Shown: piece after piece, positions 14,001 to 23,264 of the stretch
Layout of the letters: each line of letters opens with the position of its first letter
Position numbering within the stretch: the first letter of the stretch is position 1
Assembly (NCBI GenBank): GCA_000310025.1
Contig: FN649727.1
Span: 2,336,762-2,400,761 of the forward strand
DNA length: 64,000 nt
Origin: Ectocarpus siliculosus
Lineage: Eukaryota > Sar > Phaeophyceae > Ectocarpales > Ectocarpaceae
Direction of reading: 5' to 3'
Program-made: the position numbers and the translations under genes
The notes under the pieces: model-generated
The model's database searches: none
The model's input: the letters and a program-made list of their open reading frames with translations, nothing else
What the model was told of the DNA's origin: nothing

Positions 14001-15057
14001 TGTTGCTGGTGGCATGTAGAAACTATGAACGGGCACATAGCTCTACACCATGACGAAAAGTACACGTATTAGAGGGATGCCCATTAGGAATCAAATAGTG
14101 GGAAGCATGGTAGCCTGTAGTTCGGCTACGGCTTACCGTTTGACTCAAGAGAGTACAATAATTGGGATCGACTAGGCAAGATTTTCCGTTGCCCACGTCA
14201 CCACTGGTTTCCGCTTCACTATTATTCCTAGCCCCCGAACCAGTTCACAGACCAAGGTAGTATATCCAGCATTCGCCCTGGTGTGTTTTCGGTGTCTCCC
14301 TTATCTTCTAGCACGTGTATCACTCGCTAATGTGACTTTTCTCGCTGTGTGGCCAGCATGAATTAAGAGTGCGGGTGGTAGTCGGCAGGTATTTACATGG
14401 TATTTCGGACCATGAAGCACCACGAAAGTCCGTATTCTTATACAGAAAATCGTGAGCACAAAGCCCACCCACTGCGCACTTCCATCTAAAGTAGCACCTC
14501 AACAATAGCACCATATTTATGTACTTATGAAATATTGACGACTCCTCACCCGCATCTCCGATCCCGCACCGTTTGAGACTCAGCGCTCGGATTGTGGATA
14601 TCCCCGTTCCGTCAGAACGCAAAAGAGGCATAAGTAGCCTAGCTCCCTCATCCTTCAGATCAGGGTTAAGCGAGCAATCCACGGACGTTGTTGACGACCT
14701 TTCCCTCAGGATAGTTGCAAGTGTCTCCGCTGCACCAGCTCCAATATTGTGGGCCGACAAGTTGAGAGAAGAAAAGTGCGGGTCCTTGCTCCACGTTTGG
14801 GCCAATTTTCGCACGGATGTGCCATCTGTTGTAAACCGAGAATCCGTAATAACGCGTCGGAAATAGAACGGCCCCCTGTAAACACACTGGTACGTACCAG
14901 CATCAATACAGAGTGTTGATTATACGTATGGATATACACGGTTCACACGAACTCCGAGAGGGTCCGCGGTAATGAATCTCGCGAACTTGTTTACAAGTAT
15001 CATCAACTACACACCAAAGATCTGGTCACGGTCGTGAAGTTCCACATTACGTGGCAT
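11007..15057 (-). CDS. Leucine-rich-repeat (ribonuclease-inhibitor type) protein
   Basis: Eight exons join in phase on the minus strand: 15057-15015, 14825-14550, 13910-13738, 13483-13300, 12977-12809, 12469-12314, 12010-11815 and 11132-11007, giving about 440 residues from ATG at 15057 to TAG at 11007. The repeats have the RNI/NLR-type pattern of about 28 residues, for example LRELHLSGNSLGNAGVSPL, LETLCLGHNTIGNDGASAL and LLSLDISNNHLGATGLAAL. No NACHT, kinase or signal peptide is present, so it is a soluble LRR protein that most likely binds other proteins; its partner is unknown. The last 41 residues leave the LRR pattern and contain APGQETSIQVSF, perhaps a small beta domain. It is divergent from coaX, 311 bases away. 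The first exon (14 codons) is the least certain; a further exon inside the 11133-11814 intron is possible. Confidence 0.75.
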
Positions 15058-15368
15058 CTTGAAAATCGTTAAGTTTGCTCAACGGGGGGAGCAACCAGAG
15101 AGGGTGAGACAGGAGAATGATACCACTCCTGGAATCCTCGCTCCTCGCTCCTCGCTCCTCGCCTCCTCGCCTCTCGCTTGAGCTGGGGAGGCGGCGAGAT
15201 TTTACCTTTTTCAGCGGTGAGAACCTTTTTGTACCCCGAACAGCAACAAAAATATCACAACAGCAGAGTTCCAGCATCTGCCCGCATATCCCCGCCTGGA
15301 CGTGCTCCGCGCTCCTCCGGTCCCTCCTTCCTCCTCCCCGGTGTTTCCTCTTACGGTGGCTCGCAACT
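15058..15368. promoter_or_regulatory. Presumed bidirectional promoter, LRR gene / coaX
   Basis: Only 311 bases separate the two presumed start codons, so both promoters and 5' leaders must lie here. The coaX side has a C/T-rich stretch with repeated CTCCTCGC near 15127-15170. No TATA box is evident. If coaX starts at the upstream in-frame ATG at 15117, the interval shrinks to about 60 bases. Confidence 0.45.
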
Positions 15369-18217
15369 ATGGAGCATGGGATGTGGCTATGTCTGATGAT
15401 CGGCAACAGGTACGAAGTGGCTGGCTCTTTGATTTGCCCATGGTCGAGAATGCCTTTCGCAACATCATGAACCGCCCTGATGTACACACGTACACACGTA
15501 CACACGTACACACGTACACTTCCTTCGCAGTCGCCTGCACTGGGCTCTGCTAGAGAGAGACGACGTCATGGAAATGTGGGACACCGGCCACCTACGGAAG
15601 GACGATGGAATTGAAGGCCCTACTGCTACTTCTGGGGCTGTTCAAGAAGGGATACCTCTGTCACTCATGTCTTCGAGGGCACGAGCCCTGCTAGGGGTGG
15701 GTAGGGAGGTGCAGACTATTGTTGTTGTACATGCGGTATGCTACTTCGAACTTCGAACGGATAGCATCAGCTGAGCTCACAGCATCTCTGCTGGGGTCAA
15801 TTTATTTTTATTGCAATGCTGCTTACAGCTACTTTGAAAAGCTCTATGTAGAAAACTAAGTATTGTTGTGTCGACAACGACTGCCAACGTGTGATGGCCG
15901 AGTGTAGAGTATGCAGACTTGACCGTCACGTATGCATCGGTACATTGTAGATACACTTTGCACACCGGGCTTTAGGCTGGGCCATTCACGGATACAAGTA
16001 GAGGTTTGTAGAAGTTGAGTCGAGATGTGATCGCCTAGACTAATTCGAACTCTAGTTTCAGCAGTATTTACAACCGGTTTCGTTTCTTCTGTCCTTTTGG
16101 CCTTTCGTAACAAAGGTGTTGCGCTCGTCTCCCCTCCGACCTTGACTTGTACCTGGTACCAGTGATCGATTACAATGTACATGGTGCCTCGCTCTGTTGT
16201 AGACTACCACATTATCCCCGTTGGTACACGGCGCCTTAAGCTAAGACTCGTCTTGGTTTTCACACGTATTGGCGCCGACGTATGAATCGCCCTACTCAAC
16301 TTTGAACTGACGCGAGTACGAAGTGTGTTGCACCAAAACATCGACCATCGTGACGGCCTACTCTCTCTGTTTTCAGGTCGGCCAGACAGTTGACGATGGC
16401 GTCCCTCCAACCGGTGACGGGGGCAACGCCTCAACGTGCTATACTGCCGATCCGAGGCGTTTCAAAGTTGCCTCTGTCGTTCCGGAGGAGTTAGAGCGTT
16501 GGCGCCGAAGATGCCCAGGCATCAGTCCGATCTCCTCTACAGATGCCCTTGCCGGAGTGCAAGAGTACCCGACGCTAGGTGTAGATAGAGCCTTGGCCGT
16601 TAGGGGTGCTGCACGGATGAGGTAAGAAATTGATATACTTGTCGCTGATCTATTAATCCGCGGGAGGGTTCTTCGAAAGCGGCGTTCTGTCCTCGTCAGG
16701 ATTAGAACTCACGCAAGTCCTGCGTATTTGAGACGGCCGGTGCAGTCAGTGAACATCGTTTTCATGTTCGAGAGCTAGTCCGTCGGTGGTACGATGCGTT
16801 CTCAACGGCGAAAATTGCATTTTTTCGTAACGACGCAACCTATGAACAGCACTTCGGCACAATCCTGCCCCGCAAGGCAACCCCCGGACCGTTTGCTGCC
16901 ACCGCTCATTAATCTGACAAGGGGATGGCCTGTACTGGTTATCGACTGCGGTAGCGCATTGACATTCACGGCTGCTGACGCAAGCGGGAGGCTGGCGGGA
17001 GGCGCAATCTTACCCGGAGTACGGCTCCAGCTCGCTGTGCTGGGATCTCGCACGGCGCAGCTACCTTCTGATGTCGTCTTACCGGATGAACTGCCCCTCA
17101 GGCAAGTTTTTCGGGTCCTTTCTCGCCACGCGCACGCCAGTTTTGTTTTTGTAATTTCTAGTATCCCCATAGCCGGGGGAAAACATCATCTTGGGTCTTA
17201 CGTACTCTGTCGGCGCATTCGAAGGAGCTTCTGTACTGCCAAAATGCGAGTGACGTTCCTAGTCGCACGGACCACACAAGATTGAAGCACGCACAAGTCG
17301 GTCAATGTTTCTCAAAGAGCACTCTACCCGTGTTGTCGCCCCCTATGAAAAAGTATCGCCGACCGGAGCGTTGTTGCTCGGGTACTGCTCCAAGGAAGAA
17401 GAAGTTTCTTCCCAAACCACACCCGAGCGAAACCCTAGTGAAACTCCCCGTAGTGTGTGTGTTTGATACTCCGTAAGAAGATTAGCGTTCGTGCCTTGTG
17501 GCTGTCCTTCGCAATCGCCCTCCTGCTAAGAAATGCGTCGTCTTTCGTGTTACTGTCACATGCGACCTAGGTGGGCGATGGGGACGTCTGGCGGTATCCA
17601 AGCAGGTGTGATGTGGACCATTGTTGCAGGCATCCACAGCTTCATCAAGGACCGGTGGAAAATTGATCCGGACGCGACGGTCATCTTCACTGGTGGTGAC
17701 GGCCAGGTAGGAGTCACTAGCTGTGGGAATGGACAAGCCTTCCAACCACACCCGATAGCCACGCCGAAGGCTACACCCGTTCAAGCACCCACCAGTTCTT
17801 GCACCTCTTTTTGTCGTTTTTCTTGCAACGTGTTAAATGTACGATACACAGGACGTTGGCATGTATGTCGTGGCTGAAGGGTTGAGGTGGTCTTTGTATT
17901 GTGCTGTGAGAGCGCTGGCTCCATGTACTCTGATATGGTTCGGACTGTCAAGCTTCCACACCAGTATTGGCGTGTTTAGGACCCATTGGAGGGACAAACT
18001 GACGAAACAGGCCGCCCTTCACATGTGATGATACCTTTGGCACATCCCCGACGACGTTTCACTCCTCTTATGCCAGGTCTTGCATCGAGCTGTGGTAGAC
18101 TTTTGGGAAGCGGAGGGACCAGACTTGGTTCGAGTTCGAAATCGCCTGGAGTTCGTTCGGGAGGTTATTCATTGGGGAATAGCTTCCCTTGAGCTAGGAA
18201 AGGGCTCTGATAGTTAG
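15369..18217 (+). CDS. coaX: Type III pantothenate kinase (CoaX), cyanobacterial style
   Basis: This enzyme phosphorylates pantothenate with ATP, the first step of coenzyme A synthesis. Six exons join in phase: 15369-15409, 15531-15696, 16377-16621, 16877-17101 (GC donor), 17571-17706 and 18077-18217, giving 317 residues. In order I see [12 protein letters not shown] (residues 10-21, ATP phosphate loop), [11 protein letters not shown] (133-143, with the conserved GxDR Asp at 139), [10 protein letters not shown] (172-181), GGAILPG, then SGGIQAG and FTGGDG near 265-270. The usual loop is D-x-G-N-T/S; here Met10 takes the Asp place. From memory, cyanobacterial CoaX also starts with an IGNSR loop and has YPTLG-DRAL, so a plastid-endosymbiont origin is likely. 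An in-frame ATG at 15117 could add 84 residues, possibly for targeting. The gene is divergent from the LRR gene. Confidence 0.9.
15482..15519 (+). repeat. Microsatellite (ACACGTAC)n in coaX intron 1
   Basis: Four to five near-perfect copies of an 8-base unit sit just before the exon-2 acceptor at 15530. The unit alternates purines and pyrimidines. It is useful as a polymorphic marker; no function is implied. Confidence 0.9.
17102..17570 (+). other. GC-AG intron in coaX
   Basis: The exon ends CTCAG and continues gcaagt, a strong GC-donor context. Joining to 17571 rebuilds the expected CoaX sequence [13 protein letters not shown] with no gap, so an unseen exon in this 469-base intron is unlikely. 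Confidence 0.7.
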
Positions 18218-19020
18218 TTAGAGGTGTTGGAGAGGATGTGTAAATTGTTTTTCGAAGAAGAGCGTCGTTTTTTTTATGCCAGTTCTTCTTCCTCCAACAA
18301 AATGTGAGGGGGTCCCAGGAACAGCACTTGTGAAGCCAGCAGAGAGTGGAGTATTTTTTTTTTGTCAAGCTTCAAATGAAATACATGAACGACGAAGCAA
18401 ATGCAAAATTGAAATGTGCTTGACCCTTGCCGTGAGAAAAAACAGTTGGAGAGAAACAAGGTTCACTTCAAGGTGGGCGCTTTTGGGCGCATTCACCATT
18501 GTAACAAGCGCTTGTGATGATGGTGGTGGCCATAAGTGAAGCAGCGAACTGCTTGGACTGCGACCAACTGCTTCGACTGCGCTTCCCTAAGAAGCAGAGA
18601 CAACACAGTCGGTGTTTCACAGCAATTAGTGCTGGTTTGATGGGCAAGTTCTTGAACAGCACATCGAAGCAAGACGGACCCTAAACGTACAAACCCCGCA
18701 AAGAAAGACTCCAGGCCGGGATGAGCATTCAAGCATAAGCAGATCAACCTACCTGCGCACAACTTTCGTGATGTCTAGAACTTATCTTTTGAGAAAAAGT
18801 CCACACACCAACGGCCGCAGTCTATCTTGGTATCAACGTGGGGGCGGACCATATACGCCCAACAAAAACGGAAATAATTTATTACGCTCAACACAACACG
18901 AAAATTTTTGCTCAACATGCTGTAATACAGAGCGTTCCAGAGCCACCGCTGCGCTCACACCCTCAGCAGGGGCAGAGCCGATCGCCGGTGCGTTGTACGA
19001 AGCAGCTGGACCGCCCATCA
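18218..19020. other. Convergent spacer between coaX and the PET117-like gene
   Basis: About 800 bases lie between two 3' ends, with homopolymer T runs (18270, 18354) and no coding exon that I can support. Probably 3' untranslated sequence of both genes. Confidence 0.5.
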
Positions 19021-21712
19021 CTAAGGGGGCTTGCTTCTTCGCGCTTCTCTCTGCTCCATCAACCTAATTTTCTCTCTCTCAATATCTCTCCGAACTCCTT
19101 CGCGCATGGCCTGCATGGTCAATGTGTGCAGCACAACGAGAAACAGTTTCCGCACTGTGAGGATATGCGTTGTGTGTCCAAGTGCGAGGTGGTGACGGCA
19201 GGTGTGTGGTGCAAACGAGCAAAGGTGGCCTGACATGGGTAAATATCGAACCCGAGCCTGTATGGACCCGTCGCGCCAACCATTCAAACGCAGTAGACAA
19301 CGGCATTCGTTCACAAACATGCTGCAGTATGGTCATTGCCAGCGTGTGAGAGGGTGCATATTGTCATGAGGAGGATGCAGTCACAGTCTGATACTGGATC
19401 CGAGTGGTGCGCGCCAACGCCAGCCGCCACTACCATACATGTGGCATCTTCCTCAGTCTATTTCAAGAGTACAGCACTAGCTATTCTCTCCTTCCCTCCC
19501 TGCCTCCCTCCCTCTTTGCCTCTTTCGCGGTGCGGGGACAAATGAATCGGGCTTAAGCATTGGCCGGGGGGAACCCTATCTATATCGTCTACTACGAACT
19601 ACTTACAGCCAGTCTCCTATGTTGTGCCACGAGGTCACCCGGCGAAAGCTTCGATACCTTTTCAAACACGGCGTTGATATTGTACCACGTCGCAGGAGTT
19701 CAATGGGTACAGCAGTAAACAGCCGCTCCCGATGATTGAGAAAAGAAATTTCATTGAGAAACAAAATTTTGGCCGGCGCACAACAATTGGCCGAAACGTT
19801 TCCTCCCACGCGACCATACCAAAATGCCAGGCCCGGCGAAAAAACAAATTTCACGCCGCGTGGGGAAAGCGACCGCAAAGCCGGCATAGACTGCTGTAGT
19901 TGGAAACAGAAACACAGCCTTGAAGAACTTTCCACACACCCTCCGATTGGCTTCATACAGCCTGTTCATGTGCTTGCTTGGAGTGGAACATGTTGGACGG
20001 CGAAGTTCTTCCGTGCAGCTTCGCTCTCCAACTCTTGAAACCGCTGGCGGCCGGCCTTGCTCGGCCTTGAGCAGCTCTAAGCTGTGGTCCTTCTCTGTAG
20101 GATCAGAAAACTTCCTGCCACATTGCTGTAGGCAGCAACTGTCCGCGACCACGGAGGATACATCTCTCGATTCGGCACGCCGACGTTTTTTTAGAACCTC
20201 TGTCGGCGGTGTAGAAGGGAGCTCTCCTGCGCCTGGAGATGACGATGAAGTTTCTCCAATTCAATGGAGTCCGAGGCAGGGCCAGCTACGGCGCCGAAGA
20301 AGGCTAGTGTCTGGACTACTAAGGACCATGGGGTGTCTGGTCAGGTAGACTGCGAGAAGGGTCATCGCGGGCAACAACCTCTCTCTGCTAAAAGAAGGTA
20401 GTAGGTAGGTGTGAAACTAAAAATTCAAGTTTGGAGTGGCAAACAATACCTCTGCAGAGGATCCGTGCAGAGGAATTTTTTGCTACGAACTTCCTCCTCC
20501 TAGGGTTTGGTCGGAACTCAGACAACCATAGACACGACCGAAGGGTTGATTCGGAATTTATTGGGGGTTATTTCGTTATTTCGTGTCCAAACGGTGTTGC
20601 CGGGGAAATAATTGTCCAGCGGAGGTTTAATGCAGATTTGGATTTTTCTGAAACGTCACGCTGGTCTGCTGCCGTCGGTCCGTTCCCCGAAACCTCAAAC
20701 ACGTGAAAGTGAGTCAACGCAGTTTCGGCGTTCCGATCGGAACGCGGAAACGTTTTCGCAGTCTGTTCTATTATCAACATATTCACCACCATCGGAACGC
20801 CGAAACGTTTTGGCCGTCTGGTGTATTTTCAAGTAACCTCAAACAATGTTTCCGCGCTTGTAATCGGACACACGCAGGGCCAACAATTTATCGGCTCACA
20901 CACCGCGGCCCACACACCCACACGCTATACCCTCGCGCTCCAGGTCCCCACGTACGGCGTCAGCCTCGTGTGAAGTTCTTCAAGGCCGCGTTTCCTGTTT
21001 CCAACAACAGCAGTCAGTCTATGCCCGCCTTGCAGCCGCTTTGCCCATGCGCGTGAAATTTGTTTTTCAAAGGGCCTGGCATTTTTCAGGGTTTTCCGCT
21101 GGATCACCTAAATAAAACCGAAGCCCACACCCCTTTTTCCTAACACCACGCGGTGACCTCTACGGCAGATCGCCCCTTGGTCCTACAGGAGCAGCTGCAG
21201 TGTGCACTTTTCTCATTGCTGCTTGCTGCTGCTGCTGCTGCTGAAATTGTACTCCACTACCTCATCACCGCCGTTGCTTATCCAATCCCCCGATGAAACC
21301 CCCCCACAATTAGTACTGCTGCGTATGTAGTAATTTGTCACAGCAGTGTACCAATTTGGTACCAAATGGTATTTTTTTTACATGGGTGCACTTGGGGTGC
21401 ATCTTCTGCACAAGATCTCTGCCCGTCCAACGGGTCGATCAACTAACTGGAGCGGGGAATCTCACAGTACATTGACGAAGTTATTACTGATCAGACAAAA
21501 CCCTGGTGCAAGGATATCATACTGCTGTGTACGGGCTTGAGCCCTGACAGCAGAGTGCATTGGCAACATGACAAAAGAGTCACAGGGGTGGGACCTACCT
21601 CTTTCTCGCTCTTCTGGTTGTGATGTACGTAAATGATGGTCGATACCACAGCAAGGCATACTGTACCGAATAGTGCCGGAGCTGCGCCGAGCCCTACCGC
21701 AGGCTTGCCCAT
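19021..21712 (-). CDS. PET117: PET117-like cytochrome c oxidase assembly factor
   Basis: Two exons, 21712-21599 (38 codons from ATG) and 19110-19021 (30 codons with TAG), join in phase 0 to give a 67-residue protein. PET117 proteins are very small inner-mitochondrial-membrane proteins that work with COX15 in haem a insertion into cytochrome oxidase. The sequence shows an N-terminal membrane span (about residues 13-30, ending STIIYVHHNQ), then QKSEKEAMREGVRRDIEREK, which fits the family pattern of a span, a short basic stretch, then R-x-GV-x-RDIER. Length agrees with the family (about 65-100). The intron is 2,488 bases, about twelve times the coding length, and contains the inverted repeat pair at 19.8 and 21.1 kb. 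An additional small exon cannot be excluded. Assignment is by motif memory. Confidence 0.68.
19821..19937 (+). repeat. Inverted repeat, left arm
   Basis: This stretch, beginning AAAATGCCAGGCCC and ending CTTGAAGAACTTTCCACAC, matches the reverse complement of 20965-21083 at roughly 80-85 percent by eye, with small indels. Both arms lie inside the PET117-like intron. They look like two opposite copies, or the two ends, of a mobile element. Confidence 0.75.
20723..20825 (+). repeat. Palindrome and direct repeat cluster
   Basis: GCGTTCCGATCGGAACGC at 20728-20745 is a perfect 18-base palindrome; allowing one mismatched pair it extends to 28 bases (20723-20750). Its right half, CGGAACGC followed by GAAACGTTTT and GTCTG, recurs at about 20791-20825, and a shorter piece, GCCGAAACGTTT, occurs near 19790. 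This lies between the two inverted-repeat arms. Confidence 0.7.
20965..21083 (-). repeat. Inverted repeat, right arm
   Basis: Reverse-complement partner of 19821-19937. It carries a 4-base insertion (GACT repeated) next to the shared CTGCTGT. The arms are separated by about 1.03 kb with no transposase-like frame that I recognise, so a non-autonomous element is the simplest reading. Confidence 0.75.
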
Positions 21713-23264
21713 CGTGTGTCCCTGGTACCTAGCACTGCTGGTGTGCAGTGAAGAGTGCAGTGTTCGGTGGGCTGTGGGGTCGCGACAGACCAGAGAAATG
21801 AAGTATCCCTCCCCCCACTTTTTCGAGCCCTAATCCCTGTTCGCGCACCCCTCTTTGATAGTTTGAGAGCTGCAGAGCTGCAGCTGGTCCCAGCAGCGCC
21901 CCGGGCCTGCAGGGTGCACAAGAGAAGGGTGGAGAAAAGGAAAAACGGAGAGCAAGATTGGAGAGGAACTGAGTGAGAGGATCGAGAGAGCGCACCAGCG
22001 CTCTTTACAAGGGTAAGTTTGGAAGATGCGGCCGACATTGTTGTGCACGCCTCCCAGCAGGTTGCCTTTTCTGACCTCTCGCTTGCAGTCGGATATCGCG
22101 CTCGTGCTTCTCCTCCTGCTTGCTGAACTTAGTCTGGATTGTGAAGAACTCCATGAGGCTTCGTGGTGTTGTACGCGGTTACAAGTCGACACTGATCACG
22201 TCTATATCGGGTTATCTGGAGCATGGCTTTGGCTTGAGTACAATCTTCACTTTTTTTGGGCGAAATCCTGCTGTGCTGTCTGACGACGGGTTTGAACCAC
22301 CAACGCAAGGTCGTTGAAATCCTACGCTTTCTCTGCGCTGCCCGCACCCCTTGATGCCAGCGTCTCCTCATTTACTCTAGTGTTATCGTTTCTATCAGAG
22401 GTTCCTCCCAGTGTTATCGTTTCTATCAGAGGTTCCTCCAATTTACACTCTTGGTTGGGGTCCTATAGCCAGAGGTGCTGACAAGAGCTGCCCGCGTCGC
22501 AGTGTACATTGTTTTTGAGATATGTTTTTGGCGCTTTTTTTACTGAGATACACCACCCCACACAATCTTGCCACAAATCCACGAGACTCCCAACTAACCC
22601 AACAACACGCCACCAACCATCCGGTATTGCATGCGTACAGGTCGCTTAGGATGCTTGGGCGAATTGGGGGAAGTTTTCCAACGGAGTCTTCCTTCGTAAT
22701 AGTCCACCCGAGCAATGATGCACACTTACCCACACAAAGAGATAAATTTGAATGTACCGATTAAATTCTGCCGGTACAGTATCTCATGAATCGTACAGTA
22801 TAGTCACACTGTCCACCCCACGAGAGGTGTCAACGACAACATGCTGGCTGGCCCAGAGAGTTGCCTGATAACCTCGTGACGGCGAGAATTGGGCGGCCCT
22901 TTCATATGCACTATGCTCGTATGCATATGCATATATGTCCGGACCTTCCAGCTCACCAGCTCTATTTTCACGTCATGCGCTAAGCCTCCCCTGATATTAA
23001 GGTGCCAAGCACGTATCACCGACAAACACATCTTCAGTCTGCGATAGTAAGTGCCGTGGTGTTGCGTCAAGGTTAAGAGGCACTTTTCGGACCCTCGCGT
23101 GTTTTCGGTCCTCCTCCTATCCTGCGCACCTGTCACACAGGACGGAGGGACGGAGGGGCGGACGGGCGGGCGGACGCTAAGGCCTACTACCTCCCTTGAG
23201 CGCTGCCCTCCTGCAGCGTCCGAAGGTCGGTTCCGTTGGCTTTTTCGTGTACCGCTCCGTGGAG
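21713..23264. other. Divergent spacer, PET117-like gene / PHD gene, with a tandem duplication
   Basis: About 1.55 kb between two start codons. It contains two adjacent 30-31-base copies of a unit starting AGTGTTATCGTTTCTATC at 22379-22439. A GGTTCAAAC on the minus strand near 22290 resembles a tRNA B box, but no tRNA fold can be made. I see no coding exon, though 5' untranslated exons may be here. Confidence 0.5.

Noticed and set aside
15480-15520. Direct repeat array resembling a CRISPR
   Set aside because: An 8-base microsatellite with no spacers, in an intron of a eukaryotic gene.
19603-20348. Overlapping open frames of 100-140 codons in the PET117-like intron
   Set aside because: They overlap the inverted-repeat arms, have no conserved motif, and differ between the two arms.
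22235-22345. Possible tRNA gene on the minus strand near a GGTTCAAACCC B-box-like motif
   Set aside because: No 7-bp acceptor stem or anticodon arm can be paired around it; only the B-box resemblance remains.
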